Part shown: one piece after another, positions 1 to 7,750 of the stretch
Numbering within the stretch: position 1 is the first letter of the stretch
How the letters are laid out: every line of letters begins with the position of its first letter
Source: Acidovorax sp. DW039
GTDB taxonomy: Bacteria > Pseudomonadota > Gammaproteobacteria > Burkholderiales > Burkholderiaceae_C
NCBI RefSeq assembly: GCF_037101375.1
Contig: NZ_AP029019.1
Location: 3,329,001 to 3,393,000 of the forward strand
Length of the DNA: 64,000 bases
Direction of reading: 5' to 3'
Notes under the pieces: generated by a model
Seen by the model: the letters and a program-made list of their open reading frames with translations, nothing else
What the model was told of the DNA's origin: nothing
The model's database searches: none
Program-made: the position numbers and the translations under genes

Positions 1-114
1 ATGCACGACCAGGCAGCGAGAGGGCAGACCGGTGCAACATCATGGGCGGATCATAGCGGCCCTGCCTGCAGGTAATTGCGGCCATGGCAAAGCGCACTAC
101 CATATGCAATTCAG

Positions 115-165
115 GCCTCTAGCGCTTACGTATCAAGCGCAAGAAGCTATCAAAAACAGAGCAAA
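115..165 (-). repeat. Dispersed Comamonad-type repeat, copy 1
   Basis: This is a copy, in reverse orientation, of a short repeat found about a dozen times in the window. It reads CTAGCGCTT, a short spacer, then AAGCGC and AGCTATCAAAAA. Copies with the clearest core (TAGCTGCCTGCGCTTTAT on the forward strand) are at 6199, 24995, 40574 and 55364. The rest of 1-244 holds no gene that I can support. Confidence 0.6.
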
Positions 166-244
166 ATCACAACAAACTCAAGGCTACCGCACTGATGAAA
201 CAGTGTGTCACGCAGCCGTCTGCGGCAGATGACTGGAACAGCAT

Positions 245-715
245 TTACACATGCCGTTTTCCTGGCCCGGCGGCGGTGGGCTGCCCATCGCTCAGGGGCT
301 GCGCATCGGCGCGCTGGTGCAGGGCTTCGATGATGTGGCATTGCGCGTCGGTGCCATCGCAGCGGCTGCGCAGGGCCAGCAGGTCCACCTCCAGCGCCTG
401 CAGCTCGGCCAGGCGGGTGCGCACATGCTGCAGGTGCTCGTCCAGCGTGACGCAGGCAGCGTGGCAGTCCTCCCGCCGCGTGAGGTCCAGCGCGAGCAGG
501 GTACGCACCTCGTCCAGCGACATGTCCATGGCCCGGCACAGGCGGATGAAGCGCAGGCGGTGCACATCGTCTGCGGAGTACAGGCGGTAGCTGTTGTCGC
601 TGCGGGCACCCGGCGGCAACAGGCCCTCCTTTTCGTAGTAGCGGATGTTGGCAGCCGACACGCCCGACTGCCGGGCCGCCTCACCAATGCGATAGGCCGC
701 AGTGTTCTGGTTCAT
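245..715 (-). CDS. MerR-family metal-responsive regulator, CadR/PbrR type
   Basis: A 156-residue MerR-family activator/repressor. The N-terminal winged helix-turn-helix (about residues 8-75, with AANIRYYEKEGLLPP) binds DNA, and a dimerisation helix (90-118, LDEHLQHVRTRLAELQALE) follows. Cysteines at 84, 88, 119 and 126 match the C...C-x6-C arrangement of Cd(II)/Pb(II) sensors such as CadR and PbrR. I chose the ATG at 715 because it gives the usual family N-terminus; an in-frame ATG at 754 would add 13 residues lying over the divergent promoter. The gene diverges from a cation-efflux gene, the expected target. The metal (Cd, Pb or Zn) cannot be decided from sequence. Confidence 0.88.
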   Translation of the reverse strand: MNQNTAAYRIGEAARQSGVSAANIRYYEKEGLLPPGARSDNSYRLYSADDVHRLRFIRLCRAMDMSLDEVRTLLALDLTRREDCHAACVTLDEHLQHVRTRLAELQALEVDLLALRSRCDGTDAQCHIIEALHQRADAQPLSDGQPTAAGPGKRHV

Positions 716-720
716 AAGGC

Positions 721-751
721 TTGACCTTCGAGTGACTTCAAGGTTTCCAAT
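721..751 (+). promoter_or_regulatory. MerR-type operator-promoter for the cation-efflux gene
   Basis: A -35 box TTGACC (721-726) and a candidate -10 box TCCAAT (746-751) are separated by 19 bp, the long spacer typical of MerR-controlled promoters. Within the spacer a 21-bp dyad, ACCTT-N11-AAGGT (724-744), also has inner AGT/ACT symmetry. This is the expected binding site for the divergent CadR/PbrR-like protein. Assignment is by architecture; no transcription start is known. Confidence 0.7.
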
Positions 752-808
752 CATGCCATCCGATCTATATCCGATCTATTGAAGCCTCTTCGACCTGCGG
801 AGAACACC

Positions 809-1465
809 ATGTCTGTCCACTGCCATAACGACCATTGCCATGACCACGCCCCTGCGGGCAGCACCGATCCACGCTACCGTCGCGTCCTGTGGATTGCCCT
901 CATCGTCAATGCCGCCATGTTCATGGTGGAGATGGGCGCGGGCATGCGCTCGGGCTCGGCTTCGCTGCTGGCTGATGCCATCGACTTTCTGGGTGATGCC
1001 GCCAATTACGGCCTCTCGCTGTGGGTGCTCTCCATGGCCCTGGCCTGGCGGGCCCGTGCCGCACTGGTCAAAGGGGCCAGCATGCTGGCGTTCGGCATCT
1101 TCGTGGTGGGCCGCGTGGCCTGGGGTGCCTGGCAAGGCATCACGCCCGAGCCCATCACCATGGGCTCCATCGGCCTGCTGGCGCTGGCCGCCAACCTGGG
1201 CGTGGCCGTGCTGCTGTATGCGTGGCGTGATGGCGATGCCAACATGCGCGGCGTGTGGCTGTGCACCCGCAACGACGCCCTGGGCAACGTGGCCGTGATG
1301 CTGGCGGCGCTGGGCGTGTTTGGCACGGGCAGCGGCTGGCCTGACCTGGTGGTCGCCACGGTGATGGCAGGATTGGCCATCACGGGCGGCTGGGCGGTGG
1401 TGCGGCAAGCCTTGCAAGAATTGAAGGTATCCAAGACCCAAACCGTGGCTAGCGCTCTGAAATAA
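809..1465 (+). CDS. Short cation diffusion facilitator (CDF) transporter
   Basis: A 218-residue inner-membrane cation efflux protein. The N-terminus is His-rich (HCHNDHCHDH), followed by about six hydrophobic segments. Metal-site motifs of the CDF family are visible: DAIDFLGD (second helix) and RNDALGN (fifth helix). Family members are usually about 300 residues; this one lacks the C-terminal cytoplasmic metal-binding domain. The ATG at 809 is preceded by GGAG. It lies downstream of the MerR-type operator and is probably metal-induced. The final residues (VASALK) and the stop codon come from a copy of the dispersed repeat at 1447-1496. Confidence 0.85.
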   Translation: MSVHCHNDHCHDHAPAGSTDPRYRRVLWIALIVNAAMFMVEMGAGMRSGSASLLADAIDFLGDAANYGLSLWVLSMALAWRARAALVKGASMLAFGIFVVGRVAWGAWQGITPEPITMGSIGLLALAANLGVAVLLYAWRDGDANMRGVWLCTRNDALGNVAVMLAALGVFGTGSGWPDLVVATVMAGLAITGGWAVVRQALQELKVSKTQTVASALK

Positions 1466-1496
1466 AGCGCAGGCAGCTATGCTTTTTGAAGCAAAA
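1447..1496 (-). repeat. Dispersed repeat, copy 2, overlapping the CDF gene end
   Basis: Reads GGCTAGCGCT, then AAATAAAGCGCAGGCAGCTAT on the + strand, i.e. the reverse orientation of the family. The TAA stop of the upstream CDF gene lies within the repeat's AAATAAAGCGC segment, so the repeat defines the protein's C-terminus. Confidence 0.65.
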
Positions 1497-1626
1497 GGTG
1501 GAGTGCAACCCTGCTGGCAGCGGCGGCGCACCACCCGCTGCTGCCAAGGTTGATGCACCACAACGCCGGGCATGGCGCTTGCATGGTCCAATTCGGTCTT
1601 TGGTTTCCATTTTGTTTTTCGCCGCA

Positions 1627-2262
1627 ATGTCCCGTTCGCCCGCCGCCCCTGTCACGCCGCCTCCTGTGGCTGTTCCCCATAGCCTGACGGAAGACGCCGT
1701 CGCCATCTTCACCGGCGTGCTGCTGATCTCTGTGGGGGTGGCGTTTTTCACCAGCGCAGGGCTGCTCACTGGCGGAACGGCCGGGCTGGCGTTTTTGCTG
1801 CACTACGCCACAGGCATCGGGTTCGGCAAGATCTTTTTCGTGCTGAACCTTCCGTTTTACTGGCTGGCGCTGCGCAAGCTGGGGCAGGCGTTCACCGTCA
1901 AAACGTTCATCGCGGTGCTGCTGCTGTCGCTAATGACCGAAGTGCAGTCCCACCTGCTGCAGTTTGCGCAACTGCAGCCGCTGTATGCGGCCATTGCCGG
2001 GGGCCTGATCACGGGCACCGGGTTCCTGGTGCTGTTCCGCCACCGCTGCAGCCTAGGCGGCGTGGGCATTTTGGCGCTGTACCTGCAAGACCGCTATGGC
2101 TGGCGCGCAGGCAAGGTGCAGATGGCCGTGGACTGCTGCATTGTGCTGCTGGCCCTGTGGATGGTGGAGCCCCTGCGCGTGCTGTGGTCCATTGCCGGGG
2201 CCGTGGCGCTGAACCTGGTGCTGGCCATGAACCACCGGCCAGGCCGCTACATGGCCGTCTAA
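1627..2262 (+). CDS. YitT-family membrane protein
   Basis: A 211-residue integral membrane protein with five to six hydrophobic helices. The Gly-rich segment LLTGGTAGLAFLLHYATG near residues 47-64 and the later LFRHRCSLGGVGILALYLQDR motif are typical of the YitT family (formerly DUF161), whose transport role is poorly defined. The ATG at 1627 starts the conserved part; an earlier in-frame start at 1486 would run through repeat-derived sequence. It sits between the CDF gene and the copper block without a strong link to either. Confidence 0.8.
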   Translation: MSRSPAAPVTPPPVAVPHSLTEDAVAIFTGVLLISVGVAFFTSAGLLTGGTAGLAFLLHYATGIGFGKIFFVLNLPFYWLALRKLGQAFTVKTFIAVLLLSLMTEVQSHLLQFAQLQPLYAAIAGGLITGTGFLVLFRHRCSLGGVGILALYLQDRYGWRAGKVQMAVDCCIVLLALWMVEPLRVLWSIAGAVALNLVLAMNHRPGRYMAV

Positions 2263-2314
2263 GTCCACATACTGGAGGACGGAACCTTTCCCCTCCTGCC
2301 CGTATCATTCCCCC

Positions 2315-2800
2315 ATGCGTCGCGGCCTGTTTTTTGTTTTGATGGTGGTGCTGGTCCTGAGGGGCCTCACGGGCACCGCCATGGCCGCAGGCATCTTGCA
2401 GCCGCTGGCGACCCGGATGGCGACCCAGATAGTGCCCCCCGTTGCAGCGCCATCGGCAGCCCACGAACATGCCGAACATGCCGAACATGCCGAACATGCC
2501 GAACATGCCGAACATGCCGAGCATGACGCCCAGGACCACCACGACCACGCAACGCACGCAGCCCATGCGCAAGCGGATTCGCTGACCCCAGCAGCTTCGC
2601 ATTGCGCAGAGGGAGCCGACTGCAGCGCGCACGAACACGGCAGCACCTGTTCTGCCTGCGAGATCTGCCACTCGGCCATGCTGGATGCGCCGATGGCAGA
2701 CACCCCCGCCCTGCCCTTGAGCGGGGCGCTCCAGCCCGCCCCCATCGCACGGTTTGACAGCGCGTCCGCTGCGCTGGCCATCAAGCCACCCATCGCCTGA
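2315..2800 (+). CDS. Secreted His-rich small protein with EHA repeats (metal-associated)
   Basis: A 161-residue protein with a hydrophobic N-terminal signal sequence (residues about 5-25). A run of E-H-A triplets (about residues 51-68), DHHDHATHAAHA, and a Cys cluster CSACEICHSAM follow; the C-terminus ends KPPIA. Small Cys/His proteins of this shape (CzcI-like or DUF2946-like) are common at the head of metal-efflux operons; I make that link by general resemblance only. It is first in the copper block and probably acts in the periplasm as a metal binder. The EHA run is encoded by a 9-bp tandem repeat, so length may vary between strains. Confidence 0.6.
   Translation: MRRGLFFVLMVVLVLRGLTGTAMAAGILQPLATRMATQIVPPVAAPSAAHEHAEHAEHAEHAEHAEHAEHDAQDHHDHATHAAHAQADSLTPAASHCAEGADCSAHEHGSTCSACEICHSAMLDAPMADTPALPLSGALQPAPIARFDSASAALAIKPPIA
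2465..2518 (+). repeat. Six perfect 9-bp tandem repeats (GAACATGCC)
   Basis: Six identical GAACATGCC units lie in tandem inside the His-rich gene, followed by a degenerate unit GAGCATGAC. The unit length is a multiple of three, so gain or loss of copies changes the number of Glu-His-Ala triplets without breaking the frame. Confidence 0.95.
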
Positions 2801-2900
2801 TCTCCGACGCCCAAAGTGCGTCTGCAATGTGCTGCCCTGCTGGCCTGCTAGCGGGTGCGGTCATGCAGCGCAATGACTTGTCCGTTGTCCGGAGACCGCG

Positions 2901-3299
2901 ATGCGCGCCCTTCCATCTCGAATATTTGCGTTATCTATTGCCCCCCAAGCCGCCCAGTGGGCCGCCACCCTGGCCCTGAGCAGCCTGGCCCCCTGGGCCA
3001 CGGCACAGCCTGCCGCCGCAGCGCACGCCGCCCGCCCTGAAGCGCCCACAGACCCGCTGGTGCATGTGCCTTCAACAACCACAGGGCTGCAGCCGCCGGC
3101 CCCCGACACGCCATGGGCACAGGCCAACGAAGCCGTGGCAGCGTTCCCCCGGGGCCACGCCGACATCGTGGCGTGGGAGGCCGCGCAGGCTGGCAAGCCC
3201 CCTGCCGCCAAGCCCTCCGCTGCAAGCCCCCACCCTCATCACCCAAACAGCGGCGGGCAAGGCAACACCCACATGCACCACCACGGAGGCACACGATGA
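2901..3299 (+). CDS. Small exported protein of the copper block, function unknown
   Basis: A 132-residue protein with an N-terminal hydrophobic signal region (about residues 8-36, ending near ATAQPA). The middle holds TPWAQANEAVAAFPRGHADIV, a pattern (W..AN..V...GGH) I associate with small proteins next to metal-efflux TolC genes; the tail is His-rich (HPHHP, HMHHH). The ATG at 2901 has GGAGA five bases upstream. The stop overlaps the TolC start as ATGA, implying translational coupling. It is probably a periplasmic copper or silver binder; the biochemical role is not established. Confidence 0.6.
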   Translation: MRALPSRIFALSIAPQAAQWAATLALSSLAPWATAQPAAAAHAARPEAPTDPLVHVPSTTTGLQPPAPDTPWAQANEAVAAFPRGHADIVAWEAAQAGKPPAAKPSAASPHPHHPNSGGQGNTHMHHHGGTR

Positions 3300-4780
3300 A
3301 GCCACTTCACCAGCCCCCCCACCCGGGTGCGCGGCACCGCCACAGTGCTGCGCTGAGTTCACTGACAGCGCTGACCCTGCTGGCAGGCTGCGCCAGCGTA
3401 TCGCCCGACGGCCTGCGAAGTGATGTGGCACGCCTTGCCGCAGGCCGCACAGCCGGGGTGGATGCCGCTCTGCCCCCGCCCACCCCGGCAGACCCCGCCG
3501 CCCAGGAGGCGGCACAGAACGCAGCCCGGCAATCCGTGCAGCGCTGGCTGGCCGAACCGCTGACCGCCGACAGCGCCGTGCGCATTGCGCTGCTCAACAA
3601 CCCCGGCCTGCAAGCCCGGCTGGCCGCACTGGGCGTGGCCGATGCAGAGCGTGTGCAGGCCATCACCCTGCCCAACCCGCACGTGACGCTGGGGCGGCTG
3701 ACCAACAGCCATGAACGCGCGATAGAGCGCAGCCTGGCCTTTAGCCTGATGGATCTGATCACCCTGCCCTGGCGCACGGCACGGCAGGCTGAGCGGATGC
3801 AGATAGCCACCTTGCAGGCCGCACAAGACGTGGTGACCCTGGCGGCCCAAGCCCGGCGGGCGTGGCTGCGTGCGGTAGCGGCAGAGCAGATTGCCGCCAC
3901 CCACGACCGTATGGTGGAGGCCGCAGAAGCCGGGGCCGAGCTGGCCCAGCGCATGGCCCGCGTGGGCAACTGGAGCCGCCTGCAATGGGCACGCGAGCAG
4001 GCCGTGCTGCAAGATGCCACACGCCAGCGCGCACAAGCCCGGCTGGCGGCGGCCACCGCACGCGAGGAACTGCACCGCACCCTGGGGCTGTGGGGCAGCC
4101 AGACGCCGGTGCGTCTGGCCCAACAACTGCCCCCGCTGCCCGCAGCTGCCCTGCCTGCAGACGGCATCGAAACCACTGCCCTGCGCGAACGGCTGGATGT
4201 GCAAGCCGCCCGCCGCGCGCTGGACACCCAGGCCCAGCGCCTGGGCTGGAGCCGCGCAGGGGCGGTGTTTGGAGACATCGGCCTGGCCTACCAGCGCAAC
4301 ACCACCACCGAGCGGGACAGCGGCCACCGCGACACGCAACGCGGCTGGGAGCTGGAGCTGCCCGTGCCCCTGTTGGACTGGGGCGGTGCAGCCCGCACCC
4401 GCGCACAGGCCCAAGCCGAGCAGGCCGCCGCGCAGTTGCAGGACACCGCCGTGCGCGCCCGCAGCGAGGTGCGCGCCGCCTGGCTCACCTACCGCACCGC
4501 GCTAGATGTGGCACGCCAGCAGCAGGCTGAGGTGGTGCCCCTGCGCCAGCTCATCGCCGAGGAAACCACCCTGCGCTACAACGGCATGCTGGCTAGCGTG
4601 TGGGACCTGCTGGCCGAAGCCCGCACCAGCACCCAGGCCGTAGCCAATGCCATCGAAGCCCAGCGCGACTTCTGGCTGGCAGAAACCGATCTGCAACTGG
4701 CCCTCACCGGCACATCGCCCGGTGCGCTGCAGAGCCTCAGCGCAGCCCCCGCTGCATCCTCCAACCCCCAAGGCCACTGA
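3296..4780 (+). CDS. TolC-family outer-membrane efflux lipoprotein (copper block)
   Basis: A 494-residue outer-membrane factor. The signal peptide ends in a lipobox (LLAGC, Cys32). Two long Ala/Gln/Arg-rich coiled-coil repeats follow (about 95-290 and 300-470), as expected of TolC/CusC-like trimers that form the exit duct of tripartite pumps. The ATG at 3296 overlaps the previous stop. No RND pump or adaptor lies beside it, so it may work with a pump encoded elsewhere. The next gene starts 2 bp downstream. Confidence 0.85.
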   Translation: MKPLHQPPHPGARHRHSAALSSLTALTLLAGCASVSPDGLRSDVARLAAGRTAGVDAALPPPTPADPAAQEAAQNAARQSVQRWLAEPLTADSAVRIALLNNPGLQARLAALGVADAERVQAITLPNPHVTLGRLTNSHERAIERSLAFSLMDLITLPWRTARQAERMQIATLQAAQDVVTLAAQARRAWLRAVAAEQIAATHDRMVEAAEAGAELAQRMARVGNWSRLQWAREQAVLQDATRQRAQARLAAATAREELHRTLGLWGSQTPVRLAQQLPPLPAAALPADGIETTALRERLDVQAARRALDTQAQRLGWSRAGAVFGDIGLAYQRNTTTERDSGHRDTQRGWELELPVPLLDWGGAARTRAQAQAEQAAAQLQDTAVRARSEVRAAWLTYRTALDVARQQQAEVVPLRQLIAEETTLRYNGMLASVWDLLAEARTSTQAVANAIEAQRDFWLAETDLQLALTGTSPGALQSLSAAPAASSNPQGH

Positions 4781-4782
4781 CC

Positions 4783-6180
4783 ATGCAAAGACGCCAATTT
4801 TTCTCAGGGGCTGCCACCGCTGCCGCCACTACAGCTATTGCCGCTGCCTCGGTCAGCCGCGTGGCCCTGGCCGCCCTGCCCGAGCCCGCCAGCCACGGCA
4901 GTGCAGACACGGCCGGGCCGCTGCACCCGCCCACAGGCCGCCCTTACAACCCCGTAGTCACCTTGAACGGCTGGACCACGCCCTGGCGCATGAACCAGGG
5001 CGTCAAAGAATTCCACCTGGTAGCCGAGCCCGTGGTGCGCGAGGTAGCGCCGGGCTTTTTCGTCAACCTGTGGGGTTACAACGGCCAAAGCCCCGGCCCC
5101 ACCATCGAAGTGGTGGAGGGCGACCGCGTGCGTATCTTCGTCACCAACCGGCTGCCGGAGCACACCACCATCCACTGGCACGGCCAGCGCCTGCCCAATG
5201 GCATGGACGGCGTCGGTGGCCTGACCCAGCCCGCCATTCAGCCGGGCAAGACCTTCGTGTACGAATTTGTGGCGCGCCGCCCAGGCACCTTCATGTACCA
5301 CCCACACGCCGACGAGATGGTGCAGATGGCCATGGGCATGATGGGCCTGTGGATCACCCACCCCAAGGCCCAGCACCCGCACATCGCCAAAGTGCAGCGC
5401 GACTACGCCTTCCTCATCAACGCCTTTGATGTGGAGCCGGGCAGCAAGACCCCCAAGGTCAACACCATGCTGGAGCACAACATCTGGTGCTGGAACAGCC
5501 GCGTGTTCCCTGCCATCAGCCCGCTGGTGGCGCGCCGTGGCGAGCGCGTGCGCATCCGCATGGGCAACCTCACCATGACCAACCACCCCATCCACATCCA
5601 CGGCCATGAGTTTGAGGTGACCGGCACCGATGGCGGCCCCGTGCCCCCCACCGCCCGCTGGCCCGAGGTGACCACCGACGTGGCCGTGGGCCAGATGCGG
5701 CAGATCGAGTTCATTGCCGACGAGCCGGGCGACTGGGCCCTGCACTGCCACAAGAGCCACCACACCATGGGTGCGATGGGCCACGGCGTGCCCACCATGA
5801 TCGGCGTGGACCACAAAGGGCTGGTGGGCAAGATTCAGAAAATCGTGCCCGACTACATGGTGATGGGCGAGCGCGGCATGGCGGACATGGGTGCGATGGA
5901 GATGCCCTTGCCTGAGAACACCTTTCCCATGATGACCGGTACGGGCCCGTTCGGCCCGCTGGAGATGGGCGGCATGTTCACCACGCTCAAGGTGCGCGCA
6001 GACCTGGCCGCCGGGGACTACCGTGACCCCGGTGATTTTCCGCACCCACCGGGCACCCTGGCCTACGAGTGGCAAGGTGCCCCCGCGCAAACACCACGCC
6101 CTGCACGCACCGACGCCCCCGGCACCGCCCCCGCCGCGCCCAGCGCGCGCAAACCGGCCGATGGTGGCCACCAGCATTGA
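4783..6180 (+). CDS. Two-domain multicopper oxidase (copper tolerance)
   Basis: A 465-residue exported multicopper oxidase, probably oxidising Cu(I) in the periplasm. The N-terminus MQRRQFF followed by an Ala-rich stretch suggests Tat export. Copper ligand motifs are HWHG (131-134), HPHADEM (173-179), HPIHIHGHEF (268-277) and HCHKSHHTM (321-329); the spacing leaves room for only two cupredoxin domains rather than the three of CopA/CueO. A Met-rich region (about 365-430) may bind Cu(I). It starts 2 bp after the TolC gene. Confidence 0.9.
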   Translation: MQRRQFFSGAATAAATTAIAAASVSRVALAALPEPASHGSADTAGPLHPPTGRPYNPVVTLNGWTTPWRMNQGVKEFHLVAEPVVREVAPGFFVNLWGYNGQSPGPTIEVVEGDRVRIFVTNRLPEHTTIHWHGQRLPNGMDGVGGLTQPAIQPGKTFVYEFVARRPGTFMYHPHADEMVQMAMGMMGLWITHPKAQHPHIAKVQRDYAFLINAFDVEPGSKTPKVNTMLEHNIWCWNSRVFPAISPLVARRGERVRIRMGNLTMTNHPIHIHGHEFEVTGTDGGPVPPTARWPEVTTDVAVGQMRQIEFIADEPGDWALHCHKSHHTMGAMGHGVPTMIGVDHKGLVGKIQKIVPDYMVMGERGMADMGAMEMPLPENTFPMMTGTGPFGPLEMGGMFTTLKVRADLAAGDYRDPGDFPHPPGTLAYEWQGAPAQTPRPARTDAPGTAPAAPSARKPADGGHQH

Positions 6181-6193
6181 CCAGGAGACTGCC

Positions 6194-6691
6194 TTGAAAA
6201 CTATCAATTTAATAGCTGCCTGCGCTTTATTGATGAGCGCTGGAGCCACTTTTGGCCATGAAAATGCGCCGCATGCGAGCCACCCTGCCGCAGTGGTGAA
6301 GGAACAAAAAGCCTGGGGCGTTGCGGGCGATGCCCCTGCGGCCACCCGCACCATCACCGTCCGCATGAGCGACGACATGCGCTTTGCACCCCGCCACATC
6401 GAGGTGCGCGAAGGTGAAACCGTGCGCCTGCGGGCAGAAAACCGGGGCCAGGTGATGCACGAGATCGTCATCGGCACCCAGGCCGACCTGGACCAGCACG
6501 CCGAAATGATGCAGAAGCACCCCGGCATGGAGCACGACGAACCCTACATGGCCCATGTGAGCCCCGGCCAAAGGGGCGACATCGTGTGGCAGTTCAACCG
6601 CCCCGGCACGTTCCAGTTTGCATGCCTCATTGCAGGCCACTACCAGGCGGGCATGACGGGCACGATCACCGTGCAGCCGCGTAAACCATGA
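6194..6691 (+). CDS. Cupredoxin with repeat-derived signal peptide, TTG start
   Basis: A 165-residue periplasmic blue-copper-type protein. Type-1 copper ligands are visible as His89 (VMHEIVIG), Cys144, His149 and Met154 (FACLIAGHYQAGM). I chose TTG at 6194 because AGGAG lies six bases upstream and translation then begins MKTINLIAACALLMSAGATFG, a clean signal peptide. An ATG at 6161 is in frame but lacks such a site and overlaps the oxidase gene. The signal peptide is encoded by a copy of the dispersed repeat. It probably passes or buffers copper together with the oxidase. Confidence 0.85.
   Translation: MKTINLIAACALLMSAGATFGHENAPHASHPAAVVKEQKAWGVAGDAPAATRTITVRMSDDMRFAPRHIEVREGETVRLRAENRGQVMHEIVIGTQADLDQHAEMMQKHPGMEHDEPYMAHVSPGQRGDIVWQFNRPGTFQFACLIAGHYQAGMTGTITVQPRKP
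6199..6247 (+). repeat. Dispersed repeat, copy 3, encoding the cupredoxin signal peptide
   Basis: Reads AACTATCAATTTAATAGC, then TGCCTGCGCTTTATTGATGA and GCGCTGGAGCC; one of the best copies of the family. It is fully inside the coding region and in frame, so it encodes TINLIAACALLMSAGA, the hydrophobic core of the signal peptide. Confidence 0.8.
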
Positions 6692-6711
6692 CTTTTTCAG
6701 GAGACACGCCC

Positions 6712-7239
6712 ATGACCTCAGACCACTCCGCCAGACTTTCCCACCGCCGCCAATGGCTGGCCACCACTCTGCCCCTGCTGGGTGCTGGCCTTGCCGCAGT
6801 TTTAGCACCACGCCTGGCAAAGGCTGCCGCACCGGCCTCCGTTCCGGTAGAGGTCTGGAAAGAGCCCCAGTGCGGCTGCTGCCAAGACTGGGTAGACCAC
6901 ATGCAGGCCAACGGCTTTGCCGTGAAAGTGCATGCGACAGGCAACAACGCCGTGCGCGCCCGACTGGGCCTGCCGCAAAAGCTGGGGTCCTGCCACACCG
7001 CGCTGGTGGGCGGCTACCTGGTGGAAGGGCATGTGCCCGCCAGCGATGTGCGCACCCTGCTGGAGCAAAAGCCCAAGGCCCTGGGTCTTGCCGTACCGGG
7101 CATGCCCGCGGGCTCCCCCGGCATGGATGGCGCTGTGTACGGCGGGCGCAAAGATCCCTACGACGTGCTGCTGGTCGCCCATGACGGCAGCACCCGCGTG
7201 TTCAAAAGCTATCCAGTCCAGAAGAAAGCATCCACATGA
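6712..7239 (+). CDS. DUF411 metal-binding protein
   Basis: A 175-residue exported protein. The N-terminus carries HRRQWLATTL and a hydrophobic segment (about 12-40), a possible Tat or Sec signal. The DUF411 hallmarks follow: CGCCQDW (Cys54, 56, 57), SCHTALVGGY and VEGHVPASDV. Members of this family are found in copper and silver resistance loci, and the CxCC cluster is likely the metal site. The start at 6712 follows AGGAG; an ATG at 6688 overlaps the previous stop but is less well placed. Its stop overlaps the next start (ATGA). Confidence 0.87.
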   Translation: MTSDHSARLSHRRQWLATTLPLLGAGLAAVLAPRLAKAAAPASVPVEVWKEPQCGCCQDWVDHMQANGFAVKVHATGNNAVRARLGLPQKLGSCHTALVGGYLVEGHVPASDVRTLLEQKPKALGLAVPGMPAGSPGMDGAVYGGRKDPYDVLLVAHDGSTRVFKSYPVQKKAST

Positions 7240-7706
7240 TTTCCTACTTCTCTTCGCGGGCTGTGCCCGATCCCCTGCCCCATTCCAAGGCCTCCAAGGC
7301 CGACCCCCAGCAAGGTCTGCGCACAGGCCTCATCACCTTGTGCATGCTGAGCGCAACCGCAGCTTTTGCGGGGGACGACCACGACCATGGCGAGTCGCAT
7401 GACGGTCATGCCACCTCCACAGCGCAGACGGCTGCACCGGGGGCAGCACCCTCAACCCCAGCGCAAGCCACCGAAGCCGAACTGAGCGAAGGCGAGGTGC
7501 TGCGCTGGGATGCACGCACCGGCAAGGTCACCCTGCGCCACGGCCCCATCGCCAACCTGGGCATGCCCCCGATGACCATGGTGTTCAAGGTGCAGAACGC
7601 AGACCAGGGCAGCGCACTGCAACCCGGCATGAAGGTGCGCTTCAGGGCCGAGCAGCTGCAGGGGGCGTATGTGCTGACGCATGTGGCCCCGGCAGCATCG
7701 AGGTAG
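7236..7706 (+). CDS. CusF-like periplasmic copper-binding protein
   Basis: A 156-residue protein with a signal-like segment at residues 28-46 and a DDHDHGESHDGH stretch. The C-terminal part (about 85-152) matches the CusF fold: GEVLRWDARTGKVTLRHGPI, then NLGMPPMTMVF. The His and the two Met ligands of CusF align (RHGPI, PMTM), but the Trp that caps Cu(I) in E. coli CusF aligns with Met here. It is last in the copper block and starts inside the DUF411 stop codon. The first 27 residues are unusually long before the signal segment, so the start may be further in. Confidence 0.8.
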   Translation: MISYFSSRAVPDPLPHSKASKADPQQGLRTGLITLCMLSATAAFAGDDHDHGESHDGHATSTAQTAAPGAAPSTPAQATEAELSEGEVLRWDARTGKVTLRHGPIANLGMPPMTMVFKVQNADQGSALQPGMKVRFRAEQLQGAYVLTHVAPAASR

Positions 7707-7750
7707 CTTGCTGACGCCTGAGGAGAGCCGCCGCCACCCATAATCAGGCC

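Noticed and set aside
2465..2518. CRISPR-like array
   Set aside because: The units are 9 bp and directly adjacent without spacers; it is a coding microsatellite.
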